64,000 bases of DNA, from the NCBI GenBank assembly GCA_943787465.1, contig CALSMN010000001.1, positions 1 to 64,000 on the forward strand, in the 5' to 3' direction. A program made the position numbers and the translations under genes. Numbering within the stretch: the first letter of the stretch is position 1; the number at the start of each line of letters is the position of its first letter. The DNA is from an uncultured Bacteroidia bacterium (lineage in GTDB: Bacteria > Bacteroidota > Bacteroidia > NS11-12g > UBA9320). Positions 54,773 to 63,980 of this stretch are shown here, piece by piece. The notes under the pieces are model-generated. The model worked only from the letters and a program-made list of their open reading frames with translations. It had not been told where the DNA came from and did not search any database.

Positions 54773-55614
54773 GATATTTTATTGGGTATATTTAGATTTA
54801 ATGTTCTGTTGGAAAGTTTAGCTTGAGCTTGTATGGCTTTTATATAGGCACCGAGCTTACTCAAATAAATACTTTGAAATCCGTCGGAAAGGGCTTCTTC
54901 TGGTTCATTATGAACTTCGATCATCAGTCCATCTGCTCCAGCTGCAACAGCCGCTAGTGATAGTGGGGTAACCAAGCTTCGCTTTCCTGTACCCTGACTT
55001 GGATCAGCTATCACGGGGAGGTGGCTTAATTCTTTAGCTAGAGGTATTGCCGCTATATCCATGGTATTTCTTGTAGAGGTGTCAAATGTTCGAATTCCTC
55101 GCTCACATAAAATTACATTTTGGTTGCCGCCCAGTAAAATATATTCAGCCGCAAGTAGCCATTCGTTTACTGTGCTTGACATTCCTCGTTTTAAAAGTAT
55201 TGGCTTATCCAGTTTTCCCAGTTCTTTTAAAAATTGATAGTTTTTTGCATTTCTGGACCCTACCTGAAGTATATCAGCAAAGGGGTATACTTCTTCAATT
55301 AAAGAGGTGTCCAATACCTCTGTGACTATTTTTAAGTTATATTTTTGAGCTGCACTCTTTAAAAGTTTCAAGCCTTCCTTTTGTAGACCTTGAAATGCGT
55401 ATGGTGAGGTCCTTGGCTTGTAAGCACCACCCCGCATAAATTTTACACCTAGTTTTGAAATCCCTTTTGCAATTTGATTTAACTGGGCTTCCGTTTCTAC
55501 GGCACATGGCCCTGCAATCAAACACAGTTCTTCTTTTCCTATAAATTCATCTCCTACCTGAATAACACTACTGTGATTTGTGTTTTGCCTGGCAGCTAAC
55601 TTTAAATCAAACAT
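54769..55614 (-). CDS. aroF: 3-deoxy-7-phosphoheptulonate (DAHP) synthase, type I-beta
   Basis: First enzyme of the shikimate pathway, joining PEP and erythrose 4-phosphate. Visible are LIAGPCAVETEAQ (about 31-43), FMRGGAYKPRTSPYAFQG, the metal ligand region GIRTFDT, and the C-terminal IADPSQGTGKRSLV and GLMIEVHNEPEEALSD. At 281 residues it is the short form without a chorismate mutase or ACT fusion, so no fused allosteric domain is seen. KdsA is a related family, but these motifs fit DAHP synthase better. It is coupled to asd. Confidence 0.92.
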   Translation of the reverse strand: MFDLKLAARQNTNHSSVIQVGDEFIGKEELCLIAGPCAVETEAQLNQIAKGISKLGVKFMRGGAYKPRTSPYAFQGLQKEGLKLLKSAAQKYNLKIVTEVLDTSLIEEVYPFADILQVGSRNAKNYQFLKELGKLDKPILLKRGMSSTVNEWLLAAEYILLGGNQNVILCERGIRTFDTSTRNTMDIAAIPLAKELSHLPVIADPSQGTGKRSLVTPLSLAAVAAGADGLMIEVHNEPEEALSDGFQSIYLSKLGAYIKAIQAQAKLSNRTLNLNIPNKIS

Positions 55615-55638
55615 GACTATCTAATAAACGAATGGGCA

Positions 55639-57000
55639 CTAATTCAGTTTTGTATACTTTACACTTAATTGCATAGAGCCATTTTGGGTGTTAGAATTTA
55701 TCACAGCTCTATGAGGTGTTATTGGAAAATCTACAGGAATACTTAAATAAAAACCCTTAAATTTATTAATTCCACTGGCTTGGTATTCTTTAATTAAATA
55801 TTGAAGATATCTGTTAAAATAAAAAACATAGCCATCCACGTTTTTATCATAATAGGCTTCTGAAAATCTAGGATCTCTGGTATCTTTAAATTGGGTAAGA
55901 GATTGTGTTGTGTCGGTTTCATCTGGGGTTAAAAGCCAAAGCCTTGGAGGTTGAGGATATTTTACTGAATCCAGATATTGTTCGGCAATGGGAATTACCA
56001 ATTTGGCTTCATTTATAACCACTTCCTCTGGAAACTCGATTAATTCTACTAAATCGGGGATGTCTATCTTGACTTTGGAACCTCCTAATGACTGAAGATA
56101 GGTGAGGTCATAGTGACCTGTGCTATTTTTTTGCTCTTCTATTTCTGCTGAATGACTGGTTTCAAAAAAGTTGATTCGCTTAGAACTTATCCCAAGGGGT
56201 ATCTCGAGGCTAAGCGTATCGTCATAAAATAAGTTGAGGCTTGAAGAACCATTATTGGCTTCAACTGCAATAATTGCCCCATCCCCAATAACCACTTCCC
56301 TTGGGACAATAACTAATCCTTGAAGAGATGCTATAAAATTATCATTTGTATTAAACGCTGCTTCATCAAAATCTAAAATCTCTTGCCCAAAGGAGTGATC
56401 AAGTGTTATACTAATTCTGGGTGAAAGCATTATGGATTCACCGTCAATGATAGACTTTACACTGTCTAAATTAAACTTACCAACGAAAGTTCCTACTTGA
56501 TTGCCAAGTATTGGTGTGTAGTCATTATAATAAATATCATTATTCAAGGATTCGTCAAGCTTAAAAACATCCAAAATAATCTCACTAGTCAAATCACCGT
56601 AATGTATATCATACGCAACATATTCAGTAGGGGTAGACACAACTTGGGTTAGGTCGTAAGTGAGTACCAATTTTACTGAATCTAAGGTAGTATTGTTTAA
56701 GTTAATGCCCGTTTCTTTCAGTCGAGGCTGAACAACAAGACTAGCCTTACTCTCACCAAAAACAGGGTCGTTAATAATTCCCAAAAGGCTTGAAGTCAAT
56801 GTGTTAACAGAAAAAGTATCGTCACTTACGGTTCTACATATGATGTTTGAATACTCTATGTTTATTGCATTAGCCAGCGACTCATCTCCGATTAAATCCA
56901 AACCTATTTCGGTTGACTCTTTTTTGCAAGAAAAAAGAGCGATTAAAAAGAAAAGGGGTAGATACCCCTTTGTGATTATGTTTAATTTTAATTTTTTCAC
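55639..57000 (-). CDS. DUF4270 family lipoprotein
   Basis: A 453-residue lipoprotein (lipobox LFSCKK, followed by an acidic stretch), beta-rich, with the family opening GLDLIGDESLANAINIEYSN. Secreted or outer-membrane; the function is unknown. DUF4270 is regularly encoded just downstream of the glycogen-synthase-like gene and near panC in Bacteroidota, as here. It begins 4 bases after that gene's stop and is probably co-transcribed with it. Confidence 0.88.
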   Translation of the reverse strand: MKKLKLNIITKGYLPLFFLIALFSCKKESTEIGLDLIGDESLANAINIEYSNIICRTVSDDTFSVNTLTSSLLGIINDPVFGESKASLVVQPRLKETGINLNNTTLDSVKLVLTYDLTQVVSTPTEYVAYDIHYGDLTSEIILDVFKLDESLNNDIYYNDYTPILGNQVGTFVGKFNLDSVKSIIDGESIMLSPRISITLDHSFGQEILDFDEAAFNTNDNFIASLQGLVIVPREVVIGDGAIIAVEANNGSSSLNLFYDDTLSLEIPLGISSKRINFFETSHSAEIEEQKNSTGHYDLTYLQSLGGSKVKIDIPDLVELIEFPEEVVINEAKLVIPIAEQYLDSVKYPQPPRLWLLTPDETDTTQSLTQFKDTRDPRFSEAYYDKNVDGYVFYFNRYLQYLIKEYQASGINKFKGFYLSIPVDFPITPHRAVINSNTQNGSMQLSVKYTKLN

Positions 57001-57004
57001 TAAA

Positions 57005-57826
57005 CTATTCCTCAGTAAAAAGAGAGTTGTAAAAGTTTAAGTAGTTGTCTGCAATTTGATCATTGGTATGAGTCAACATTGGTTTTTTACACGCATTTAG
57101 TTTTTGATTCACTTCTTCGTTAATCTCATCACACTTAACAATGGCATCTGCATGTGCTATTCCGCCCATATGGAGGCTCGAACAATCCGCCTTAGAAAAT
57201 GGTTCTAATTTATCGTCTTCAATATAGTTAAGACTTGCTTTTCGCATGAAATCTTCTCCGAGGTCTTCATTGAAATCATTTTCATATACTGAATAAATTA
57301 CTTTTGAATTTGAAAAGACCGGTTCATCATTATAAATAGTTTTTAAATACAGGGGTATCAGACTTGTCATCCAACCTTGACAATGAATTATATCCGGATA
57401 CCAGCCTAGTTTTTTAACTGTTTCTAGGGCACCTTTGCAAAAAAATATGGTACGCTCGTCATTGTCAGAAAAGAACTCTTCATTTTCATCATTATAGACA
57501 AACTTACGTTGAAAAAAGTCTTCATTATCTAAAAAATACACCTGCATTTTAGTGTTGGGTATTGATGCTACTTTAATAGTAAGCGGGTTGTCGTTGTCAT
57601 CAATGGTAATATTCATACCCGATAATCGAACAACCTCATGTAGACGATTTCTACGTTCATTAATAACACCAAAACGGGGAACCAATATTCGTACTTCATT
57701 ATCTTTTTCTTGTATTTTTTGAGGTAAGTATCTCGCAATTTCTGCAAGTGACGTATCTCCATCTAAAAAAGGTCTCATTTCTGAAGAGATAAATAGAATT
57801 TTTTTTCTTTCCGTTTTGTTATCCAT
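57005..57826 (-). CDS. Glycogen/starch-synthase-like protein (GT5 N-terminal domain only)
   Basis: A 273-residue protein matching the ADP-glucose-binding N-terminal Rossmann domain of glycogen synthase: KKILFISSEMRPFLDGDTSLAEIARYLP at the start (compare the K-x-G-G-L motif, here D-G-D-T-S), and CKGALETVKKLGWYPDIIHCQGWMTSLIPLYL in the middle. The C-terminal GT-B domain is missing. This short form is standard in Bacteroidota, where it is annotated as glycogen synthase, although catalysis is doubtful. It is divergent from panC. Confidence 0.82.
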   Translation of the reverse strand: MDNKTERKKILFISSEMRPFLDGDTSLAEIARYLPQKIQEKDNEVRILVPRFGVINERRNRLHEVVRLSGMNITIDDNDNPLTIKVASIPNTKMQVYFLDNEDFFQRKFVYNDENEEFFSDNDERTIFFCKGALETVKKLGWYPDIIHCQGWMTSLIPLYLKTIYNDEPVFSNSKVIYSVYENDFNEDLGEDFMRKASLNYIEDDKLEPFSKADCSSLHMGGIAHADAIVKCDEINEEVNQKLNACKKPMLTHTNDQIADNYLNFYNSLFTEE

Positions 57827-57852
57827 TGAATGATTTAATTGTTTTACAATTG

Positions 57853-57860
57853 CAAAGGTA
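57853..57860 (-). promoter_or_regulatory. -7 box TACCTTTG for the glycogen-synthase-like gene
   Basis: Perfect TAnnTTTG on the minus strand, 26 bases before the ATG at 57826. Confidence 0.45.
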
Positions 57861-57925
57861 CTGTTGTATTTTTTTAATATTATAACGTCAACCTATTGTT
57901 TGTTTAGTATTTTTTTTGTATATAG

Positions 57926-58777
57926 ATGGTCATATTTAGGCAGTTTGAAACATTGTTAAAACACCTTTATTTTTTAAAAAAAACAACGAATGGTCTTGGA
58001 TTTGGTTTTGTCCCAACCATGGGTGCATTGCACGAAGGACACCTCTCGTTAATAAGAGCTAGTAGAAGAGAATGTGGCGTAACCATTTGCAGTATTTTTG
58101 TTAATCCTGCACAATTTGGCGATTCTAATGATTTAGAAGAATACCCAAAACCTATTGAACAAGACATCGAATTGTTAGTTAAAAATGCGTGTGATATTCT
58201 TTTCTTGCCCAGTGTTGAAGAGGTCTACCCCGTAGATTATGTGAACCAGTGCTATGATTTAAACGGTTTGGATCTTCGTTTTGAAGGAAAGAGCAGGCCT
58301 GGCCACTTTCAAGGGGTTTGCAACGTTATTTATCGTTTTTTATCACTAATTAAACCCGATTTTGCATATTTTGGTCAAAAAGACTACCAACAAACTGTGG
58401 TGATTAAAAGGCTGACTGAGGTTGCGCAGCTGAATACAATAATACGTGTCGTTCCAATTGTTCGCGAGAGCAATGGGTTGGCAATGAGTTCTAGAAATAT
58501 TCGGTTGAGTGCTTCTGGAAGAAATAAGGCTAGTTTTATTCTAGAGGGTCTGGAAATTCTTCAAAAAAATTTTAGAGTCCAAGGGATATCTAAGGCCATT
58601 GATTTGGTTTCGTGGCACATCGCCAGTTTTGAAGGGGCTGAATTAGACTATTTAATAGTGGCCGACAGCACTTCGTTAAAGGAGGTTAAAGACGAAGAAC
58701 ATACCGATTTGGTAGCGCTCATTGCTGTGAATTATGAGGGGGTTCATTTGTTGGACAACATGATTCTTTCTCAATAA
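57926..58777 (+). CDS. panC: Pantothenate synthetase
   Basis: Joins pantoate and beta-alanine with ATP, giving the CoA precursor. Nucleotidyl-transferase motifs are PTMGALHEGHLSLI (about residues 30-43), the FVNPAQF segment, GQKDYQQTVVIKRL (about 150) and the KMSKS-like SSRNIRLS. At 283 residues it is full length. panD, often next to it, is not in the window. A tRNA-fMet follows. Confidence 0.95.
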   Translation: MVIFRQFETLLKHLYFLKKTTNGLGFGFVPTMGALHEGHLSLIRASRRECGVTICSIFVNPAQFGDSNDLEEYPKPIEQDIELLVKNACDILFLPSVEEVYPVDYVNQCYDLNGLDLRFEGKSRPGHFQGVCNVIYRFLSLIKPDFAYFGQKDYQQTVVIKRLTEVAQLNTIIRVVPIVRESNGLAMSSRNIRLSASGRNKASFILEGLEILQKNFRVQGISKAIDLVSWHIASFEGAELDYLIVADSTSLKEVKDEEHTDLVALIAVNYEGVHLLDNMILSQ

Positions 58778-58779
58778 GG

Positions 58780-58810
58780 TTGTCTAAATGTTAGAATTTT
58801 TGTATCTTTG
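58780..58810 (+). promoter_or_regulatory. Promoter of the initiator tRNA gene
   Basis: TTG at 58780-58782, a 20-base spacer and TATCTTTG at 58803-58810, 11 bases before the tRNA; the best full promoter match in the window. Confidence 0.65.
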
Positions 58811-58821
58811 CACTTAATTAT

Positions 58822-58896
<75 letters not shown>

Positions 58897-58907
58897 AACA
58901 ATCAGAG

Positions 58908-58935
58908 AGTCTCGCTTAACGGCGGGACTTTTTTT
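58908..58935 (+). terminator. Terminator after tRNA-fMet
   Basis: Stem AGTCTCGC / G(C)GGGACT with one G-T pair and a 5-6 base loop, then seven T. Confidence 0.8.
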
Positions 58936-59005
58936 GTTTAATCAACAAGCATTTCGCGTTTCACCTGTTTTTAAGGGCTAATGTCTATATTGTTTGAAAT
59001 AAATT

Positions 59006-59081
59006 TATGTTCAACTATCTTGATTTTCTTGAACAGGATTACCTATGTTCAACTATCTTGATTTTCTTGAACAGGATTGCC
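59006..59081. repeat. Tandem duplication of a 38-bp palindromic unit
   Basis: Copies at 59006-59043 and 59044-59081 are identical except for one A/G. Each holds TGTTCAA...TTGAACA, a 7-bp inverted repeat with a 14-base middle. It lies in the noncoding gap between tRNA-fMet and the lamin-tail gene. There is no spacer between units, so not a CRISPR. Confidence 0.9.
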
Positions 59082-59094
59082 TGTTTTTTACACA

Positions 59095-59129
59095 ATAAAA
59101 AAGGAGAGAGTGTTGCCACCCTCCCCTTT
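59095..59129 (-). terminator. Terminator of the lamin-tail gene
   Basis: On the minus strand AAAGGGGAGGGTG / CACTCTCTCCTTT (two G-T pairs) closes a GCAA tetraloop and is followed by a T run. Confidence 0.85.
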
Positions 59130-59149
59130 GTAAATATTTAGTATATGAA

Positions 59150-61408
59150 TTAACGTACAATTATGAACTGAGCAACACCCGATTTCTCGTTTGATGCCAT
59201 TCGAATGATATAGTTTCCAGCTTCTAAGTTAGCTACAGATAGGTTGTTGTTTACAAATGATCCGTTTGCAACCTTAATACCCGAAACAGAATATATTTCA
59301 TAGGTAGCCCATCGATCTGTACCTAAAACTGTAAGATTCTCTGCCGTTGGATTGGGATATACTCGGCAATCTAACACCAATTCAGATACAGAAGAACGAT
59401 CCACCCACTCTTGGATGTCGCTTAAATATCTTGGGAAAATTTGGTATCCTTCGTCATAAGGAGCGCTATTATCAAACTGTCCACCTATACCCACAATAGT
59501 CATCGTGTCATAACTTACGGGCTGGCCAACAATAGTGGTGGCGTCTTTGTCAACCCTAATTTGGAAAGTATCTGCGTCTGCATTCGTTAACTTAACATTG
59601 CCATTGTTTGGCCACACTGTTGTGGTGTCAGCAATCCACACTTTTTCCAGTTGAATGAATTCAGACTCTGTATCTTCTGTTGGAACGGTAACCATGGTAG
59701 GAGTAGCTAACGCGTTACCTTGACTGTTTACTTTAATACTATCCACTTTAAGTTCCAATAAACCGTTATAAAAATCGATTTGGCCTCGTGCTGTAATTTC
59801 ATCTCCTTCGGTAACCACATAATCGTTTACATCTACAAAGTTGAAGATATTTATGCCGCTTGTAGCGTCGATGATTGTAAATGATAGTCCAGCATTTCCA
59901 TCGTAATCTATGCCATAAACTACACCTGTTACCTCATATTTAACTCCTTTATTGTTTGGAGACAAATCCACATCTAAATCCACAACATCTATTATATCTG
60001 AAACAATATAGTCATCATTAACGATGACAACTTCTGCTATGGAGTCTGCGCCTAAAATTGCATTTGCACTTAGGTTGCTTAAAGCAAGGGTTATGTCCTT
60101 GTTAAGACCGCCGTCCGAATTGTCTACTATATTCATTGTAACTGTTTGACTTGTGGCATCGCCAGCAGCAAAAGTTAACATAGTTGACGAGGTAACAGTA
60201 TAGTCTGTGCCGTCTACCGCAGTACCTCCGGTAATAGTAACTTCTACTGTGGTTGCATCAACGCTTGATGGTTCTTTTATGGAAATTTCAACGGAAGCTG
60301 TCCCTGCATTTTCATCTACAAAGTATTTTGTGTTAGAGAATTGTACTTCTGGAGCGGCAGCAGGATAGCAATCACAAGCGTGTCCACCTAAATTAGTCCA
60401 CGTGTTATTAGCTTTAACCTCCCACTGGTCTGCTGAAGATGTAGACCAAACAGCGCCTTCTTTAACTGATGCTTTTCTAACCAAAGTGTGGTTTTGGGTT
60501 GCGTTTGTTGTGCCAGAAGCATCCCATCCATTTCCTGGGTCATCACCAAGCTCTCCAACTTCATCTACAAAGGAATAATCGCTTGCTCTCCACAATGCGT
60601 ACCAATCATCTCCGTTTGATAAGAAATTATGGTTTACATCTGCTTCAGCAAGAATTGTTGCATCAGCACTTGAGTGAGAAATCACAAATACTTCTCCTGC
60701 TTTTACTGTTTGTCCAGAGAACAAGAATGAATTATCGTATTCAAAAGAATTACTTACTTTTTTGTAAGAGTATCTCCAGTAACCTCCACCTATTGAAATG
60801 TCAACAGTCATGGCGGTATCACCATCAATAACGTATTCGTATATTATTGAATCCTTGGCATCGTTTACAGATGACAATTCTCCTCCATTATATGGTTTTG
60901 GAATACCTACATGGCTACCTTTACCATATACCGTGAATGTACCGTCACCGTTGTCTTTCCAAGATCCCAACTTGGAACCATCGAAAGGCGAAACGGGTGT
61001 TGCGCACCCATCAGCTGCCGCACCTTGCCAGCCTTCGATCCAAGTTTCGGAACCCATTACGTTTTGGAAAGCACCACTTTTGTGAAAGACAACGCGATCA
61101 TCTGCAAGACAACCACGTGTACTGGCATTTATAGAGGTGTTGTACCAATCTACGTTTCCTTTTGATGGCCCTACACCTATAAAAGTAAGCTCCCAGGATC
61201 CATTAAGACCGCTATTGCCACATCCATTGGAGCAACTAACTAAAAGATAGTCTTCAAGGTTTATGTCATCTGCTGATGCATTGTAAATTTCTAAATACTT
61301 GTTGTTGGACGAGCCTTCAGCGTACTCGCTAATAAACAAGTCTGAGCACTGAGCAGAAGCCCATAAGCTAAAAAATAGTAAAAATACTACACTGTAAATT
61401 TTTTTCAT
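59150..61408 (-). CDS. Large T9SS-secreted protein with lamin-tail and Calx-beta domains
   Basis: A 752-residue secreted protein. It has a signal peptide (1-19) and a lamin-tail domain opening (DLFISEYAEGSSNNKYLEIYN, about 22-42) with continuing beta-sandwich segments to about 330. A Calx-beta-like domain spans about 350-465 (VQFSNTKYFVDENAGTASVEI...) and an OB-fold-like domain about 480-610 (VTGVVYGIDYDG...). The C-terminal sorting domain is at about 675-752 (CRVYPNPTAENLTV, GNYIIRMAS). The lamin-tail plus OB arrangement occurs in Bacteroidota proteins encoded with or fused to extracellular nucleases, but no nuclease active site is visible here. It is a likely surface or extracellular matrix component. 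It is transcribed alone. Confidence 0.88.
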   Translation of the reverse strand: MKKIYSVVFLLFFSLWASAQCSDLFISEYAEGSSNNKYLEIYNASADDINLEDYLLVSCSNGCGNSGLNGSWELTFIGVGPSKGNVDWYNTSINASTRGCLADDRVVFHKSGAFQNVMGSETWIEGWQGAAADGCATPVSPFDGSKLGSWKDNGDGTFTVYGKGSHVGIPKPYNGGELSSVNDAKDSIIYEYVIDGDTAMTVDISIGGGYWRYSYKKVSNSFEYDNSFLFSGQTVKAGEVFVISHSSADATILAEADVNHNFLSNGDDWYALWRASDYSFVDEVGELGDDPGNGWDASGTTNATQNHTLVRKASVKEGAVWSTSSADQWEVKANNTWTNLGGHACDCYPAAAPEVQFSNTKYFVDENAGTASVEISIKEPSSVDATTVEVTITGGTAVDGTDYTVTSSTMLTFAAGDATSQTVTMNIVDNSDGGLNKDITLALSNLSANAILGADSIAEVVIVNDDYIVSDIIDVVDLDVDLSPNNKGVKYEVTGVVYGIDYDGNAGLSFTIIDATSGINIFNFVDVNDYVVTEGDEITARGQIDFYNGLLELKVDSIKVNSQGNALATPTMVTVPTEDTESEFIQLEKVWIADTTTVWPNNGNVKLTNADADTFQIRVDKDATTIVGQPVSYDTMTIVGIGGQFDNSAPYDEGYQIFPRYLSDIQEWVDRSSVSELVLDCRVYPNPTAENLTVLGTDRWATYEIYSVSGIKVANGSFVNNNLSVANLEAGNYIIRMASNEKSGVAQFIIVR

Positions 61409-61433
61409 TTGATTGTTATTGATATTTGAATCT

Positions 61434-61441
61434 CAAATTTA
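61434..61441 (-). promoter_or_regulatory. -7 box TAAATTTG for the lamin-tail gene
   Basis: Perfect TAnnTTTG on the minus strand, 25 bases before the ATG at 61408. Confidence 0.45.
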
Positions 61442-61506
61442 TGGGTAATTTTTGAAGATATCATAAATATATTGCAAAGAATCTAACAAATAACTAAGAT
61501 TTGTAC

Positions 61507-62793
61507 ATGATCAAGCCCATAAAAATAGGTTTCGTGATGTTGTTGTTGTCCATTATAGTCGTTTGGATTTTGATTTGGTCTGGGGGTGTGTCGCCCAAAA
61601 TCAATGACAGCCAGGAGTATCTGAATTGTGCCAACAATATGGTTCAAAAACATGTATTTTATGCCGGTGATTTAGACGAAGCTTTGGATTTTAGACTGTT
61701 TTCTAAGCGAACGATTGGCTATCCATTGCATCTTGTATTTCAATATAGCAGTGTTGCTTTAATGACCATAACTTCAGGTGGGTTTTTGTTGTTATCCTTC
61801 TTTTTGGGTTTGGCTATTTTAGAGTTAATAACACAAAAATCCTTAGCTTACAAAATATATGTCTTTCTTTTTTTATTTAACGTTTCTGCCTTGTTTCACG
61901 TCTCTTTTATCTTAGCTGATTTGGCGTTGATGGCCTTGGTAACGCTTGGTGTATATGTTGCGATGATTCGAAACATTGCTGTTGTTCGAAAAATTAACCT
62001 CATCGCTTTTTTGTGGTGCTTGGGTGTTTTGTTAAAACCTGTTTTGTTACCATCCTTAGTGGTTTGGCCTTTGGTGTTTTTTTATTACAGATACCGAAAA
62101 GGTAAATGGTTACCTGTGGTTTTAGTGCCTGTTTTTGTGGTGTTAATGGTGGGTGCGAGGAACCATCAAAAAACCTCACAATTTGAATATAGCTCTATTT
62201 CAACTATAAATCTTGGCAGATACAACGCCAAACTTTTGATAGCTCATATTCATGGATATAAGGCTGCTCAAAATTATGTTTCTCATCCCATTTTCGCCAT
62301 TCCTACAAATAAAAGAGAATATAAAAAATATGCATCAGGGGTTAAAAGTATGGCAATTCAAACCATATCTAAAGATTGGGTTGGGTATATAAAAGTCCAC
62401 AGTCTTGGTGTTTTTAAAATGGTGCTTGACCCCGGCCGGTTTGAACTGTTTTCCATACAAAACAAGTCCCCTCTGGAGGTTAGTTTAACTGAAGTTTTGT
62501 TGGCCAAGGATTGGATCAAATTAAAGAGTTATATTTTTGAGCATCCTGCTGTATGGGTTCTTTTTTTAGGGTTGTTTTTTTTAAGCGTATTGAAAGTGAT
62601 ACTCTTTTTTTTCTCAACAAAACAAGTGCTAAACAACCCAGCGATACTTGTCGTTTTGTTATATTTTATAGGTATTGCTGGTCCAGTTGGTGCGGCAAGG
62701 TTTCTTCTACCTGTAGGTGTGTTGTTTTTGGTTTGTTGTTCTTTAGGTGGATTGCGTATTTTAGATTTTTTCCAAAAAAGTTCTAAATGCTAG
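61507..62793 (+). CDS. Polytopic membrane protein, putative GT-C glycosyltransferase
   Basis: A 428-residue inner-membrane protein with about nine to ten hydrophobic helices. The first extracytoplasmic loop contains an acidic motif (NDSQEYLNCANNM) and later RTIGYPLHL. This resembles the D-x-x-x-Y and R-P-P-G-Y-P pattern of GT-C (ArnT/PMT-like) enzymes that use polyprenyl-phosphate sugars. That relationship is inference; no signature beyond this is seen. Start ATG 61507 is chosen over TTG 61501. Its end overlaps the convergent DUF4286 gene by 33 bases. Confidence 0.7.
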   Translation: MIKPIKIGFVMLLLSIIVVWILIWSGGVSPKINDSQEYLNCANNMVQKHVFYAGDLDEALDFRLFSKRTIGYPLHLVFQYSSVALMTITSGGFLLLSFFLGLAILELITQKSLAYKIYVFLFLFNVSALFHVSFILADLALMALVTLGVYVAMIRNIAVVRKINLIAFLWCLGVLLKPVLLPSLVVWPLVFFYYRYRKGKWLPVVLVPVFVVLMVGARNHQKTSQFEYSSISTINLGRYNAKLLIAHIHGYKAAQNYVSHPIFAIPTNKREYKKYASGVKSMAIQTISKDWVGYIKVHSLGVFKMVLDPGRFELFSIQNKSPLEVSLTEVLLAKDWIKLKSYIFEHPAVWVLFLGLFFLSVLKVILFFFSTKQVLNNPAILVVLLYFIGIAGPVGAARFLLPVGVLFLVCCSLGGLRILDFFQKSSKC

Positions 62794-63066
62794 TATGTTT
62801 TCTCCGAACTTTTTTCTTGTCTTTTCTTGAAGTGAAAATGCATGATTTTGAGAATATTTTTCAAAATTTAACCAAGACGCCAGCGTATATTGAATCGCAT
62901 ATGAATTGTGTGTTCTTTCCATTGGGTTTTCAATGATTTTATATATGTTGTATGATATAAATAGGTTTGTTTGCATTACCTCGGGTATATGTATGTGTGT
63001 TAACCATTCTATTGCTTCTTTTTCTATTTCTGGGTTAATACTCAGTGTAACGTTGTATATAATCAT
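62761..63066 (-). CDS. DUF4286 family protein
   Basis: A 101-residue cytosolic protein recognised by MIIYNVTLSI, the W-x-x-H-IHIPEVM segment and a ferredoxin-like alternation of strands and helices. Small dimeric alpha-beta barrel folds of this type are common; the function is unknown. It follows xerD with a 2-base gap, so is probably co-transcribed with it. Confidence 0.85.
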   Translation of the reverse strand: MIIYNVTLSINPEIEKEAIEWLTHIHIPEVMQTNLFISYNIYKIIENPMERTHNSYAIQYTLASWLNFEKYSQNHAFSLQEKTRKKFGENILAFRTFLEKI

Positions 63067-63068
63067 TA

Positions 63069-63980
63069 TTAGGCTCGCGGATGATATTGTTGAATTACTG
63101 TTTTTAAATATGCTTTATCCAGGTGGGTATAAATTTCTGTGGTAGTAATGCTTTCATGACCTAACATTTGCTGGACAGCACGCAAATCTGCACCGGCTTC
63201 AATCAATGTTGTTGCAAAACTGTGCCTTAGCGTATGTGGGCTGATTGATTTTTGAATGCCTGCTTTGGACGCTAATGCTTTTATTAGTTTAAACACAAAC
63301 ACTCGGCTCAAACTTGTTCCTCTTTGGTTTAAAATAAGAATATTTTTAGATTTGGTTTTTGCTACTTTTTCTCTGTATTGTAGAAGGTAGTGGCCTAGTT
63401 GGTTTATTGTTTTTTCACCGAAGGGCACTAGTCGCTCTTTATTTCCTTTACCTAAAACCTTAACAAAGCCCTCGTCTACATATATGTCGTTTATAGTTAA
63501 AGTCACTAGCTCAGATACTCGAAGACCGCTTCCATACATTAACATAACGATTAGTTTATCTCGCTCCCCAGATCGTTTAGAAAAATCAATTGATTCCATC
63601 ATTGCTCTAATATCCTCATAATCAAGCACATCTGGTAGTTTTTTTGAAAGCTTTGGTGTTTCTATATTTTGCATGGGATTTGAACCCATGACTTCGTCTA
63701 TTATTTGTTTTTTATAAAATGTTTTTAAGCCTGATATAATACGAGCAACCGATCTGGGTGCTAAGCCTGATCTGGTTAGGTGGTTAATGAAATCAAAAAT
63801 TTGATCGTTGTTAATTTTAGTCAAATCTTGGTTGTTGCAAAAGGATGCTAATTTTTTAATATCTAGCTGGTATGCGTCTATGGTGTTTTTGCTTAAAGAT
63901 CTTTCCAGCAACAGTGTTGTGACAAACTCCTCGACCAGGGCGTTGTTTTTTGTTTTTATTTTAGCTTCAACTCCTGGCAC
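63069..63980 (-). CDS. xerD: Tyrosine recombinase XerD
   Basis: Site-specific recombinase that resolves chromosome dimers at dif. The N-terminal SAM-like core-binding domain (about 12-100) contains LLLERSLSKNTIDAYQLDI. The catalytic domain shows the Arg in GSGLRVSEL, the Lys in KVLGKGNKERLVP, HTLRHSFAT, LGHESITTTEIYTH and the final Tyr. At 303 residues it is normal for XerC/XerD. It is chromosomal rather than mobile: no attachment site or element is next to it. XerC and XerD are hard to separate; the N-terminal sequence fits XerD. Confidence 0.92.
   Translation of the reverse strand: MPGVEAKIKTKNNALVEEFVTTLLLERSLSKNTIDAYQLDIKKLASFCNNQDLTKINNDQIFDFINHLTRSGLAPRSVARIISGLKTFYKKQIIDEVMGSNPMQNIETPKLSKKLPDVLDYEDIRAMMESIDFSKRSGERDKLIVMLMYGSGLRVSELVTLTINDIYVDEGFVKVLGKGNKERLVPFGEKTINQLGHYLLQYREKVAKTKSKNILILNQRGTSLSRVFVFKLIKALASKAGIQKSISPHTLRHSFATTLIEAGADLRAVQQMLGHESITTTEIYTHLDKAYLKTVIQQYHPRA

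Noticed and set aside
59006-59081. CRISPR array
   Set aside because: Only two copies, directly adjacent with no spacer, and no cas gene in the window.
63069-63980. Integrase of a mobile element
   Set aside because: Length and motifs fit housekeeping XerD; no attachment-site duplication, phage genes or cargo are visible.
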